NCBI RefSeq assembly: GCF_000003815.2
Contig: NC_049989.1
Coordinates: 499,574 to 563,573 of the forward strand
Direction of reading: 5' to 3'
DNA from: Branchiostoma floridae
Lineage: Eukaryota; Chordata; Leptocardii; Amphioxiformes; Branchiostomatidae
DNA length: 64,000 nt
Made by a program: the position numbers and the translations under genes. The notes beneath the pieces were generated by a model. The model had not been told where the DNA came from. It worked only from the letters and a program-made list of their open reading frames with translations, and made no database searches. Positions within the stretch are counted from its first letter, which is position 1; each line of letters opens with the position of its first letter. Below are positions 23,552 through 36,869 of this stretch, piece after piece.

Positions 23552-26500
23552 CATTGTCACACAGGCCAGGCTGTTAGGACTATATACACATTAGATCAGA
23601 CCTACATGTACGTTGGGATGACCAAGTAGACGTGATGGTGTCTAAAGCTACCAAGTAACTATTCCTCATCAGTAGATTACACTGATCTGGAGTACCAGCA
23701 TCCGATCTCACCATCATATACTGTTATATTCGCCCCATTCTGGAATATGGTACTCCTAGCTACATGTACATGTATATAGCTGAAGTGCTGCATTAGCAAA
23801 CAGTCTGTAGCCTAGAATGAGTCCAGAAATGTGCCTGCAAAATGATCCTTGGACGCCGGTACAACTCCTACTCAAGAATGATACAACAACACAAAGTTCA
23901 ATGCCTATAAAACCACCATCAGATCTTGTGTGTTGACTTTGCCACCAAAGTTGAGACATCTCCACACTTCTGTTCTTGCCTGCCCCACACAGTGTCCAAT
24001 AGTACAGCAGAAATTTGCATAACTCTGGTTGGTACCAGCAGCCTTCTGGGTCAGACTCAAAGTGTATACAGGACAAGCACCATTGCAGCCATTGTGGAAA
24101 TGCTTAATGAACTCTAGCTGAACTTTACTCTATTCAGCGACACTACTGTTATTGCATCTTCATGGTGACTTACAAACTACAAGTCTGGCTTGTTGAAGTA
24201 TTCGAAGTCTATCTAAATTCTAAGCCTTTCAATAGCAGAATACTTCAGAAAATTCAACTTAAGGCCTCACCAACACAACATATTTGTAATACTGCCTTGA
24301 AAATCATATTTCAACCAGAAACAATATTGTTATCATTTTATTAGTTTGACATCTGACCCAATCAGAAATAGCTATACACAGGAAATTGACCAATCAGCGT
24401 GAGGGATTTAGATGCAAGCATGAACTTTTACCCTCTTGAAATAAAACATTTCAGTCTAAAATCATAGAAAAAAGTTACTTCAATTCAGTCCAATCAGAAT
24501 GAGAGCTCTCGAGATACACAAAAAGTAGACTGATTGCCAGCCTCCGTAGTGACCGCTGGCTCAATCCTTTTGCTTGGTAACCACAGGCAAAAGGAAGCTG
24601 ACACTCATGCTACACAAAACGTTCACGAATTCCGTATCACCAGAGGTACGACCCAATCGTGGGTGGGATCGCCGGATAGCCAAATTTTTCTATGTCATGT
24701 CAATCCGAGATTATAAAAAAAGAGCATAAGATGTGACATCTAATGCACATCACATCAACAGCTTTATTCACCAATTCCAACAAAAGAACTGCAAGTGCGC
24801 AACTGCAGTTGTTCAGATTTTCAACAAGCCAGTTCGAATAGTTTGAATCAAATTATGGAGCCCCAGGCGCTACTCTAAAATGCCACTGAAAGTGAAATGA
24901 GATCAACCACAACAGTGCCTATCAGTTTGGATTGTGGTATATGATAATAACGTTTAATGACCTGCCTATTCCTTGGCATATGTATATATGGTGTCATGAT
25001 GCTTGGTCCTTTGCTATAACCACCTCATAAAACCACAGAGTGAGCGAAGCAAACTATAGTTTTATTCGGTGGTTATAGCGAAGAACCAGGTGTAATGACA
25101 CCATATACACTGAGGAACAGAACAGGCGGGTCATTAATGTCATTAACTCTTAATTAGATACTAGCAAAGTACCATAATTATCATGGTAGTTGAAAACAGT
25201 ATAATGACCCTCTATTTAGCGTGGTGGTCCCTAAATGATTATTATGTAGTAAGTGTAAGTACAGTTAACTAGAACCCTGTACTGTGGCTCCCCGTTGGTT
25301 GCTGACAGTGTGATGAGACCCTCCAAGCAGATTGGAAGCTGGGATGATATGGTGGAAGGAAATCATGCTACCTAGACAGTGGAAAATTGAATGTCACAAC
25401 CCTGCAGTGAAGCAGGAAATATACTGAGTCTGATTGTGGACCCAGTCAGCTGACAGCCCACAAGTTAATGTTCTCACAAGTAAGAATCAATTTCATGGTA
25501 CACAGCATGCGACCTCGCCATGGATGTCGACAGGAACAGTCTAAAACCATCTCATCGTGGAAACTTTCTTTGCAGAAGGGATATATCCAGCATTTAAGGA
25601 TCAGGCTATTTCTAGTGTGCTTATGTCAGCAAAATTCAACATTTCTTTATTAATTTTGACCATAACTATTCAATGGACATAAATTTTGTACAAAACATAC
25701 ATCCTTCTGATGTTGCTGAACATCAAATCTGACAAATCATACCTCCAGTTCTTGATTCCTGTCAATAGCTATAGGTAGTCAACTTGAAGTGAATTTCCAT
25801 CCGTGATGTCATAGTAGACACAGAAGCTGGTTCAGACTTCAGGCATTGTCACATGATTGTGATTTGTGAAAAATCTTCTTTTGGGAAGCAAAATACATGA
25901 AGCAAACATTATGAAAACATGCAAATGTGTGTACTTTACTATGATTGTGCACTGTACTTCTTCAACATGCATTGGCCTAACAGTTAAAGTTAAGATTTCA
26001 TTTCAGTCATACAAAAAAAGCTATAGCTTAAACTTTCCCTGGTGCTAATGTGCTTGCAGTAAGTTCCAATTGGTAGTTTGATTACTGCCTAAAGGCAACA
26101 GGCATCCAGTCAAGAACCAGAACAAGCTAAATTACAGATGCAATACGGAGGCGCTACTGGGCCAAATATCACATCCGCTCAGAGATTAATTCACAGTCAA
26201 TTTCTGCAGGGACTTAACTCTGATAAAACGTAAGAGAGGGCTGCTATACATGCATGTACCTGATACAACATATGAAAATATCAGACAAAAACTGCATCCC
26301 TCTGGCATGACAATTTGCAAGAGCTGAATTAAATTGACGAATATTAAACTGTAATTTCTAACACAAGAAATTGGCCCAACCCATGAATATTTTTGACTGA
26401 TCATTCGATGTCAGTGAATGGACAATTCACTGCTTCTGTGACGTCCTACATAGATAGCACATGTGACTCTGTGAGCAGTGGATCATAAGTTACAGAAAGT

Positions 26501-29500
26501 CAATGGTGCCCACCGTCTCTGTTTAGGGATGGTTGTAAAGCTCTGATGCAGATGGCTTCTTTGATTCCACTTTCCAAATAAGTCTGGTTCTGTATCCAAG
26601 ATTCTTACTGTCCAGTGGAACCGAGTGTCCAGGGTGACTCTATGTACAATGTATGTGTTGAGAAACTTCTGAGGTTGTGGATTGAGGGTGATTGTATTGA
26701 AGGAATCTGGTTTTAGATAATGTGTCAAAAAGATGTGTCAAAATTTTGGTGCGTCCAATTTCTTGTGTTGGGAACCACAGTTTTAATTTACTGTAGATGC
26801 CTTTAAGGTTGCAAGGATTTAATTTCGCGGTAGCGGGAAAATTACTTTTTGCAGTGGTTTTAAGTTTGGGGTAGCACCTTGCACTGTTAGTTTCTTACTG
26901 CCATGGAAAAATGTTTGTGGCGGTCTTAAGTTCGTGGTGAAGCGGCCACCGCAAAAACCGCGAACATTAAACCACCGCAAAAAGTTTCTGCATTTACAGA
27001 ATTCAGAATCACTTCTACGAACACAGATGAACTTTCTAGTTAATTTGCAATATAGCAGTTGGTAAATATAACATGCAGCATTCTATTAAAGCTACTCCAA
27101 ATTACATGCATGATTAATTGGCCTATAATTGCTGGCATAAAGTAGTCTAAAATGTCACTAGACCTCCCCTTCCCTCCCCCTTTCAGCACTTGTACACTCC
27201 CTTTGCACAAACTAGATATTGTACACTCCCTTTGCACAAACTAGATAATCAATGGTACCATCACCCACGATTATCACTCGCTGACAGCATACCACATGTA
27301 ATCAGGGTTTAATGTATGCCACCGATCATCAGTACTTCGAATTAGTCCATGACTCCACCAACATTTACCAGCCACTGATGATAAATAACTACGGTCCAAT
27401 TATGATTGAATTATCTTTATGACCAATCAAAGCTAAGATCACCTATCTATCCAAACATGATCTTTAATCCGCGGAGCTACACGTACTGTACTCAGTCAGT
27501 CTTGTCTGATATTTTCCTCTTGAAATCGCAGAACCCACAAATTGTAGAAAATGTGGGGCTTTTCGTCTCCCTCCTCCAAAAAAGAAGTCAAACCCAACCT
27601 GTTAAGAAATAGCCAACACTATAGCCTCAGTGGAATATTGTTTAATTGTTCATTGTCACTTGTACATCTCCTATGTTTATACCATGTACTTGCAATTAGC
27701 CCTCGGGCATGAACTTGCAAATAAACTTCTTCTAGCGAGTATAAACAGGTCTTACAACCATGAACTTGATTTAACCCTTATTTTCTAGCCAGTTAGTTGG
27801 CTCAGCCATACATGCACAAGCAGCTTAGCATGTCTAAGTTGGTAGCTATAAGGAGAGATTACATTCGTCAAGTGTGTAACAATCTATTTTTATTATACAA
27901 GTATGTAACAAGCGAGCTTGCACTTTTCCTCATTTGTCTGATTATCTACCTTTGCAAAGACGAGAAAGAAGAAGAGGAATTTTAACCTTAAGAGGTAAAT
28001 GATGGCATATTCATACAAGCGACACTTGTAGCTTAGATTGCTTGATTGTCATCTGCCATAGACCATGTAATTCAGGTCAGGTTAAAGCCCCCCTATATTA
28101 TAAATGTTTACAGATAACAACAAAAAATATGGGGATAGCTCTGAAGCAAGCTTATCTATCAGTGATTAATGTAATCTTGATTACACTGTTTTACTGACAA
28201 ATTGTTGTTACAATATATACTGAACGTACCGACTTATAATTACCAGCAACCATTGTTACACTTCATAATGTGTGTTATACAGTTTAGTTACTGAAGGTAG
28301 CTAACAGAAATCAAAGGGGCTTCCAACTTGTCTTTTACAGTTGCAATTTAGACAAACCATATCATACACGAATTCCATAAATAGGTAAGTTCGGTAGGCA
28401 TATCTATGTCATACCTGAGCCAAGATAACATTGGAAACGTGTGGTTTGGATTTGGGTTATAACATTCAGGGGTTCTACTGTTATCACATTCGGCTTCCAT
28501 GGATTCCGAATAAACTTTCAAGCACTTCTCGTGTCTAGCTGTCAAATATACAAATACTGGTACCGGATTTGGATGTTATTGATAGAATGCTGCAGCTACA
28601 AATTTGGTTGGAAGACATTATTACAAAACTTTAAGTTTCTCAACAGTGTCTGGAGCATTTTTCAAAAGTGCAAAACTTAAAAAAAAAAAAAAAACAAGGA
28701 AAAAGTATAAGTCATGAAGTACATTCAGCATGTGTACAGACTGTAGTAACCCCTGTGAACTCCTGTTGACATGATAATATCCTGTCTAACTGACAGGACC
28801 TGAGGGATGTACATTAATGGTAACACTACACTCTGGGTTAATAGCACCAGTGGGGTATGTAAGGTCACCTCTAAACTGTGTCTCATCATTGTTACATGTA
28901 CCACTAGTCCTTCAAGGCAAATTCTCTTCTTTTTTTTTCATACAGAGATATGAAAAAGGAAAAATGTATTGCCCGCCTGATCTTGACACGGAATCTTGTG
29001 CGCCTGACACACTAAATTGTTCATGATTACTTTGAACTTTTAACGCTGCATGATAACAGAATTATGTAGAATTCCCAAATGATGACTTTGAGGACTATGA
29101 GTATGACCATTATTCTAATTTTTTATATCATCAATTATTGATTAGTTTTAATATCGTTTAACTTATTGTTTACATCATTATCGTTACCATTATTTTATCT
29201 AATGTATGATTTTAGATTTAAATTTTTGTTTGCATGTGACTGTATGTAACATTGCTTGTTTCATTACCTTGGTTATGTCTAGTTTATTCATGTATTCAGG
29301 AGTATTCAGCATCACCCTCTGTCCCAGCCCTCCCATGGCCATGGCTGGAACACCCACCACCCTTAGGGTGATCCTATCCACAGTCGGGCTGATATACAAT
29401 CCACTATATACACATGTATACTTGTAGTGTATGATGCACTGCAGCTGGCGCAAACGCTACTGTAGTATCTGAAATGGTTGGAATGTGCAGACTGAACATA

Positions 29501-32500
29501 GTTTTGCATTTCCAAATCACTCAACTCAATGAGGTTACATCAATACATGAATTGTATATTTTCGATCATAGCATTTGTGTGCGTGTGTGTGGGTGTGCAT
29601 GTGTGTAGAAGACCAGCATAACTCGAGAACTCTTAGATGGATTGTATTGATATTTTGTATGTGGGTAGGTCTTGATGAGACCTGAAAACAGTTTGATTTG
29701 GGCCCCCTAGCAACTTGTTACGGTACTGCAGCGGAATTTCCTGTTTTGACATCTTGAGTTCTGGTCATGCTGTAAACATAGGAATCAGAATGAACAGGTC
29801 AAATATATACCTGCCTAAGTGATGAATATATAGTTGGTACAGATTTACTGCTAAGTCAATTCTCTAGGGTAAAACATAAAATGACATGGGATATTATGCA
29901 TGACGACATATTTCATGAGCAGAAATTCTTAACATAAGATTTCCCAAAGGATTCAATGTAATTTTTATGGCAAAAATTGCTTTCTGCATGACATGCACAT
30001 TTAGGGTTGTTTTCAATGTTGAGAAAAAATAAAGTTATTCAACATTTGGTTAATGTTTGACAAGATGGGAATATCTATCCACATGTTAGTGCTATAACAG
30101 GCTGGAAATACTGATTAAATGCAATGCATTTTTGTGCAACCGAGGGTGCCCTGAGATATTTCTACAATAATTGTACACTTGTGTTAAGCACTGTCTGAAC
30201 TGTCTGTAGTCGCCACGCATCAACAAATGATGCACGCGACCGATTGATTGATTGATTGTTTAGCATATATTCTTGATATTTAAGTATAATAAAAAGATAA
30301 TATTAATGAAACTGTTGTTGCATTGATTATCCAAAATTTTGATTTGATCAATAGAACGTATGTTGCAAGCCATGAATAGTTCTGATAACATTGTATTTAT
30401 TATAACATTATCTTATTACATGTCACAGACAAGCCCCAAGTATACTATAGGTAATGACACCCTTATGCGTATGGAATTAAGTCTATTAAAATTTTGCTGT
30501 TTCAAATTTAACTTTCTTTGATTCCTGACATAGATTTGTTCAATCATGTAATTTACTAAGTACTTAAGTTAATGGCCCATGCTGTCTTATGATACTCAAT
30601 AAGTACAATATGCTATTAATATTATAGTACTGCTTAAAATATGACTCAAACTCTCATTTTGCTCATGGCAGGTCAGTCAACTAAAAGTGTAGGTGATCTA
30701 TGTCATTTTCTCATTGTGTTTGTCCCTTAAAGATGTCATATGGTTTGTTACTATTTTCAATAACGTTCTTACTTCTACTAAAAACAGTTACTGTAGTAAA
30801 ACGATATTTTAGGATTGCATGGAGAAAAATTATACTGTCTTTGCAGTATAATCAAGCAAAGGATAGATAGTGAGTGTGATTTGCTTGTGAGTGTTAGCTG
30901 TGTAAATTACTAGCCTTTGTTCTTCCCCAAGGCTTGATGAGCAGAATGTTGGGAGAAAAAATGGCCCGACTACAGTTTGCTTTGGGTGTTGGTTGTAAGC
31001 CGGCTCCGGCAGGCCTAAATGATGCCATAATCACCAGGGGGCGGCTGGGGAACAGGTGTACGTGGTATGATCCACCGTCAACTTCACCCATACATGACAC
31101 CTCTGGAAGTCTAACAACATCATCTACATCCGATCACTACATATCAGCTAACAAGATTACCCCTGCCCAGGCCGTAAAACCACCTACATGTCAACCGTAT
31201 GTAATACACGCACACATCCCCGCCAATGGTACTTCTCCTATTACACTGAGTGAAAATCCCAAACAAAATGCAATTTTTCAACCATCAGGCGAGGTCCACC
31301 GGGAGGAGGATCTCATTTCGCACAGGTGCCTAAAGTAACTTCAGAGAAGATATTGAGTTTCTGCTGCGGATTATCATTCTGGTCACGTCCTGGTCTCAAC
31401 TCTCTGGAAACACTGTGTATGGATTACTCAGGGAGGGCCTGCCTGACATGAAACAAGGACCATGAAACAAGTAGATAATTGTTCCACATAATCTGGCAAA
31501 GCCCCTCCCTGCCCTTAGCCATTAACACCAGTCATCCATACCCATTTATCTGATGTCTGACAGGTGCAGCGCCACATGACCACTTCACACACTTGTTTCT
31601 CATCTGTAGATACGCTGTGAGAGGAGACGGACTTCAGACCTGCAGACAGGCCGAGGTGTTTCTACATGCAGCACATTGTGCAGGTAGGTGGTTTCCTTTT
31701 GTGTAAGCAACCATAGTAAACATGGTGCCGGAAAAAATACACTATTTCTACAGTGTTAAACTAACATCTTCTTGCTCCAGGTAAAGTTGATCCTTTTGGG
31801 AATAATTTGATTGTAAAAAAAATATGACTATGGGTCTGTCAAACTACTGCTCTGCTTTTTTATACAATCTTCCCAAAGATTTTGAAGTAAAATGGACACG
31901 TTTAAATCTTAAGAATTCAGAAGTATCCTTTTGGGTTGATATACATGTAAAAGTAAGGAAAAAAGCTGTGAGAAAAGTCAACATTTATCAGCAATTGTCC
32001 ATGTTTTTCCTTCCCTTTAACCTAATGTTATTGGGTTCACCTGCAAAGTAACAATTGTAATGATCTGAATTTTGATAGAAATTCATGGAAGGCTTTATAA
32101 TCTCCACTTTAACAGAAAAGCAAGGAGAAGTTGAATTTATCCAGAAATAGTCTCATTTTGTATCTCTATCTGTGAACTGTATCTTTTCAACATGTTTTGT
32201 GTCACCAGGTCCTGTACTTTGCCCAGTGTGGCAAAATGTGCAATAAAGGTCTTCATTCATATAATCTCAGTAGTGCAACTTAAAGTTTGTTCACCCCATA
32301 GAAGTCTGACGTTAATGCAAAATATGTACTTTAGTTTTTTTGAAATATCTAAAATAGTATTACTGTTGTGGGCTTGCAAACATTTGCAATTCAACATATA
32401 CTTGCAGTATTGAGTAGAGTTGAGGAGTGTGTTTTTAGATTAAAATGTACAGACATTTACTATGATATTGTGACTATTTGTCATCAAAATAATGTTATTA

Positions 32501-33609
32501 CCCTTGGAACTCTTGAATGTCTAAATACAATAATTTATGAATAGTAAAAACACTGTTCCTGACTAAACTTTATCTTATAATTATTATGAGGGTTTGATAT
32601 ATCTGGCTGCCCAGTTGCGCTGCCGAACCATATTGTTTGGCACAATCTAGTTTCACACTCAGGCTGTGCACCACACTACCAGGTAAAGACTTTTTGTTTG
32701 TACATGTGTAGGTAGAAACTAATTTGGTGTTGTGTGAGCAACCTTAACTGCTGCATGTACCAATGATCAAATTCAAATCAATGTTACAACATCAAATCAG
32801 GCTTGACATGGAGAATGATTTTGTTGAATTTATCCACTGGTTTTCAGCCATCCACCATTGCCTTTGTTGAACTGATGTTTTCATGTATTTTGTTGACACT
32901 AAATGCGTGATTGAAAAACTTACAGTATTAGAATTCACTTGCAGAGTGCACAATTATATTGGCCCTGTGGCAACCTAAAATGTTCATGGACAACCTTGCA
33001 CTTGACTGTTGCTGCCCATAGGGCAACCTGCCTATGCAAAATATTACGAAAAGACCTGGCAAAAAGTATTCTGAACATGACAGTTACTATAAAAGTTCTG
33101 AATCATCAGTAAGGTGAGAATGGATGACTATAATAGTATGTGCATCTATGTTAAATTTTGATAATGGTAACTTCTCTACGGACTGAAGCAGATGATATAG
33201 TATATCTGACAGTGTACACATATCGTCTTTATCTAAAACTCTGATCTTCACATGATGAAGATGATATCTGCATGTCCGTAATACAGAAATATCAAATAAC
33301 ACCATCTCCACTTGTTCTCAGCAGTTTGTGATGACCTCCAGCCAACTGTTCATTAGTCGGATCAGAAACTTAGCTGGAAAAGATTAAGCTTTGCCAAGGG
33401 ATCTGCACTAAAAATCAGTACTTAATCTGATTCTTAATCTGATTTAGCAGAAATGAAAGAAAGTCATCAAGCCAAAGAACCATTCTTGGATTCAATCAGG
33501 CCCGAGCCGTTTTTCACTGACCTGGAAAACGATACGCTTGGACAGGGACTATTGAAACTACAGACATTGCACAATTCTTCTTGAATGCACTTTCTTTCTA
33601 GTGGATTGT
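23552..33609 (-). CDS. Candidate upstream exons of the TP53I13-like gene: Cys-rich ectodomain
   Basis: Five minus-strand exons with canonical sites and matching phases: 33522-33609 (2 nt carried in, 2 carried out), 29268-29388, 28800-28875, 28415-28538, 23552-23579; the last ends in phase 0, as exon 21280-21357 requires. The sequence reads NPLERKCIQEELCNVC.., then PTVDRITLRVVG.., FRGDLTYPTGAINPEC.., RHEKCLKVYSESMEAEC.. and PNSLACVTM. It is Cys-containing and hydrophilic, fitting an extracellular domain. I do not recognise the family. The 28-bp exon at 23552 is the weakest link: without it the other four would be a separate gene. Signal peptide not found here; exon 48109-48276 could supply it, but its phase needs at least one more exon. 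Confidence 0.5.
23600..24940. other. Intronic, nothing firm
   Basis: A stretch around 23690-24110 resembles decayed retroelement-like sequence but I cannot assign it. No exon passed splice and frame tests on either strand. Confidence 0.4.
24947..25140. repeat. Foldback element
   Basis: Left arm 'taatgacctgcctattcc..atatggtgtcat..gctataaccacc' pairs with right arm 'ggtggttatagc..atgacaccatat..aacaggcgggtcatta' as one near-complete palindrome of about 190 bp. Confidence 0.75.
25140..26480. other. Intronic, nothing recognised
   Basis: No supported exon. The only notable item is an isolated unit resembling the 27-bp minisatellite near 26030. Confidence 0.4.
26490..26730 (-). pseudogene. Decayed GIY-YIG end of a Penelope-like retroelement
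   Basis: On the minus strand one frame gives GIKEAICIRALQPSLNRDGG, the typical C-terminal block of the GIY-YIG endonuclease of Penelope-like elements (compare IKEAIWIRKPTPVMNRDEGG at 61290-61350). Preceding sequence is in another frame, so the copy is broken. Confidence 0.6.
26790..26999. mobile_element. MITE with CTGTAAATGC ends
   Basis: Ends ctgtagatgcctttaag and ctgcatttacag are inverted, with inner ccgcaaaaaccgcgaacat blocks. A second copy in the opposite orientation is at 34011-34218; fragments occur near 35940 and 36430. Confidence 0.75.
27040..28410. other. Intronic, nothing recognised
   Basis: No exon or structured repeat supported. Confidence 0.4.
29600..29760. repeat. Dispersed repeat with 'GGATGGATTG..TGTGGGTAGGT' core
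   Basis: The block 'aactc..atggattgtattgatattttgtatgtgggtaggt..gggccccctag' recurs at 56060-56180 and, more weakly, at 35710-35800 and 56385-56500. Likely part of an old mobile element; ends not defined. Confidence 0.5.
29770..33500. other. Intronic or intergenic, no firm gene
   Basis: A plus-strand segment 31610-31681 (acceptor tctgtag, donor gcag|gtaggt) could be a non-coding 5' exon of the LRR-Ig gene, but nothing proves the link. An open frame at 30934-31338 lacks family features. Confidence 0.3.
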
Positions 33610-34010
33610 CTGTAAAATCTGGGGGCAGTAAATGAGCCCTTTCCACCCAATATGTACCAGACAAACAATGCCTACAATTGATTTTTGCTGCAAGGTGCTT
33701 GGCTTCATTGACAAGGAAAAGGCAAGCTACTAATTGGACATCTTATTGCTTGCCTCTTAATTGACTGAGCCAACAAATTCAATCAACAGTTCATATGTCA
33801 TAGGACAAAACAACAATGTGTTGGACATCTGTTCCTAACAGCGCGGAACGTATAGCGCGCTATTCACTAGAGATGTTTGTCTTGCGTACGCCACACCAAT
33901 GTCCCAGGCATTGCTTCTTGGATTGTAGTAGGAAAATACCTGGGACGGGTATACTAAGGTGAAGAAGAAAGGCTTCCGAGCTGGCACCATGCTACCACCA
34001 TTTGAAGGAT

Positions 34011-34218
34011 ACTGTAAATGCAGAAATGTTCACGGTGGATTAATGTTCGCAGTTTTCGCGGCAGCCGCTTCACCGCGAATTTTTAAAAAACGCGAACATT
34101 TTCCAAAACAGTAAGAGACTACAGTGCACGGCGCTACCACGAAATTAAAACCACCACAAAAAGTCCATTTTCCCGCTACCATGAAATTAAATCCCCACGG
34201 ACTTAAATGCATTTACAG
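34011..34218. mobile_element. MITE with CTGTAAATGC ends (second copy)
   Basis: Starts actgtaaatgcagaaatgtt, ends aatgcatttacagt; the inside (ttcgcggcagccgcttcaccgcg) matches the reverse of 26790-26999. Confidence 0.8.
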
Positions 34219-34251
34219 TATCTCACTGGCTGACAGTGCAATGGACATCCA

Positions 34252-34775
34252 ACAACTAGCTGACAGTCCCTGTAGCTCAACTGGCTGACAGTCCCTGTAG
34301 CTCAACTAGCTGACAGTCCCTGTAGCTCAACCGGCTGACAGTCCCTGTAGCTCAACTGGCTGACAGTCCCTGTAGCTCAACAAGCTGACAGTCCCTGTAG
34401 CTCAACTAGCTGACAGTCCCTGTAGCTCAACTAGCTGACAGTCCCTGTAGCTCAACTGGTTGACAGTCCCTGTAGCTCAACTGGCTGACAGTCCCTGTAG
34501 CTCAACTGGCTGATAGTCCCTGTAGCTCAACTGGCTGACAGTCCCTGTAGCTCAACTAGCTGACAGTCCCTGTAGCTCAACTGGCGGACAGTCCCTGTAG
34601 CTCAACTGGCTGACAGTCCCTGTAGCTCAACTGGCTGACAGTCCCTGTAGCTCAATAAGCTGACAGTCCCTGTAGCTCAACTAGCTGACAGTCCCTGTAG
34701 CTCAACTGGCTGACAGTCCCTGTAGCTCAACTGGCTGACAGTCCCTGTAGCTCAACTGGCTGACAGTCCCTGTAG
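34252..34775 (+). repeat. 25-bp tandem repeat, about 21 copies, each a Pol III A box
   Basis: Unit tgacagtccctgtagctcaactggc. TAGCTCAACTGG matches the tRNA A-box consensus TRGYNNARNNGG at every fixed position, and the last unit runs into sequence with a B-box-like agtttaagtcc (34813-34823) and a SINE-like body to about 34950. I read this as a tRNA-derived SINE whose head was amplified in tandem. Confidence 0.8.
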
Positions 34776-34959
34776 CCCCAATTAGTTAGTGATAACTCAG
34801 GGAAACTTCAGTTTAAGTCCTGGGAAGCACATTTTGGCTGGGGGTGAACCCGTCTTTTGGAAAGGACGTATAACGAGGGTTTCATGTTCAGAGAGGTGCC
34901 TATATAGAAAGCTCAAATTTAAAAACCCTAGAAGGACTATCAACCCCTCCAGGTAAAAA

Positions 34960-36640
34960 TCACAAAAGCAGGGGAACTTGCTGACCTTTGTACAAATGTA
35001 CCACTAGGCACTACAAGGTGAACAAAAACAACTGGCTAACAATCTTTTATTTGTTTAGCATAAGATTCTCCACAATCAACCAATCTACTGACGTTCATAA
35101 GACACATCTTGGGGAATCAGGCTCCAGGTCAAAGTGAAATGGGTCCAGTTTAGCTCACTAAAGTTATTCTTTCACTGGTCGTGACAGAGAAGACAGGCAC
35201 TATGTACATATGTAGTAAACAAATTTACAGTTCTTTATTCAAGGAAAATTCCCCTAGCACTTCTCAAGGAGTACAATGAACAGAGGACCCAGGCTTAATA
35301 CATAACATCCCGTCTTAAGGACCCTTTCCAGCAGCCTGTATGCTTGGTGAGTGACAACACCCAGAACTGAACTCACGACTTCTAGGTCTAGAGGAAGGGT
35401 CACTAGCCACTGCTGGACTATGCATGTAGCACTTCAGGGCTTAAGCCATTTGCATTAAGAAAATTGTTTGTCAAATCTGGCTCAGCCTGAATTCACTGCA
35501 AAATCAGATCCTATTAGCTAGAAGCTGAGAGCTGCACTTCGTGATGTCAGAGTTTTGATCCATAAAACCCATGTCCTGTCAACCTCTATCAAAAGGCAAG
35601 AAATGGATGCTGTTTACCTTCGAAGCTTCGCCTAGAAGTAAGGTAACCGTTATGCTTTTGGCAGCATTCATTTGTATGTTTGCCTGTATCTGTGTGTGTG
35701 TGTGTGTGTAAACAAGACAACTCAAGAATGCCTGGATGGATTGTTTTAATATTTGCTAATTGAGTAAGGCTTGATGTTAAGATCTAACAATGAGCCCACC
35801 TTGCTGCTTGTTACATGTATAATAAAACCTCAGTCTACTTTTTGTATCTTTCGATCTGAAGGTAGTCCCCATTATAGCTTCGTTCTTGAAAATTATGTTG
35901 TTGAATTATGATGTTGAATCACAAACAAAACCACAAAAAGCTACTGCAAAGGCATTTAAGTTCGAAGGGGGATTCGTTCGTGGGAGTGTTTGTGGTGGTA
36001 CTGTGTTGGCAATAGCGTTATAGTCACATACTGTACAATAATGGGAAACCTGGTGCCCTTACGGACAGATAGTTAGAAATTACCTACTAGCGACTGTAAG
36101 CTACTACTGTCGGACAGAAACGTCGCTTTCAGTGCTGATATGATCAGTTGCCACTGACATAACTGACTCTACCCTCTGGATACATATATACAATGTACTT
36201 AATAATAAATATGTACAATGATCAGGTCTGTGTTCATTTTGTGCTTAAATTTTAGTATTCATGCATCTTCAAATCAACAGGCATCATCCAACACATCATG
36301 ATGTACTGTACATGTACTGTAAAAAATTTGTCCAGTATTAAATTAATACATGTATTTTACAGTACAGTACTACATGTACATACAAGTAGCAGTAATAGAC
36401 AGGCAGGGGCAGGCAGGGAGATGTCAGGGTGGTTTTAAGGTGAAGTGGTCATTGTAAAAACCATGAACATAATCAGATTTCACTCATGAAAGCAACTTTT
36501 TTTTTGCCAAAATTTGATTTTCTTCGTATGCTCGCCTCGTGCAATTTCTAAGTTCCCAAAGGATGGATTACATACTGGATGTCATCCATATAATCAAACC
36601 AACATGGACTAAACTGTTATAAGCATATTCTCATTGATCA
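34960..36640. other. Gene-free stretch
   Basis: Contains a weak copy of the 'GGATGGATTG' repeat with a short TG run (35695-35800) and fragments of the CTGTAAATGC MITE (35940-36000, 36420-36470). No supported exon. Confidence 0.4.
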
Positions 36641-36641
36641 T

Positions 36642-36852
36642 TTAAATCACATGCTGATTTCCATAATTAATGTCCATTAGATCAATACATTCCTTTCCAT
36701 CTAAGTTGCCTAAAGTATGTCTAACTTGGTCAAGGTCATATAGTGCCCCAATGACAGAAGCAAAGTTTGTAGATGAAGATTTGCTCCTCCGTGGGGGCTG
36801 CTGAAATGTCAGGGAGGAAGGGACGTTCCTGAGAGGGTCTGTAATGGGAGCT
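36642..36852 (-). CDS. Probable terminal exon of an unrecognised protein
   Basis: A strong acceptor (ctccccctgccccag) precedes 69 codons and a TAA. The product starts APITDPLRNVPSSLTF, has a basic Ser-rich stretch (PRRSKSSSTNF), then DLDQVRHTLGNLDGKEC and ends GNQHVI. It looks like a cytoplasmic tail or a small C-terminal domain. No partner exon was identified; the signal-peptide exon at 48109-48276 lies upstream on the same strand. An alternative donor within it (GAA T|gtattg) would make it internal, in a phase that fits exon 33522-33609. Confidence 0.4.
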
Positions 36853-36869
36853 CTGGGGCAGGGGGAGAT

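Noticed and set aside
30934-31338. 134-codon plus-strand ORF
   Set aside because: No domain, no splice context and an equally open opposite strand in part; may be repeat-derived.
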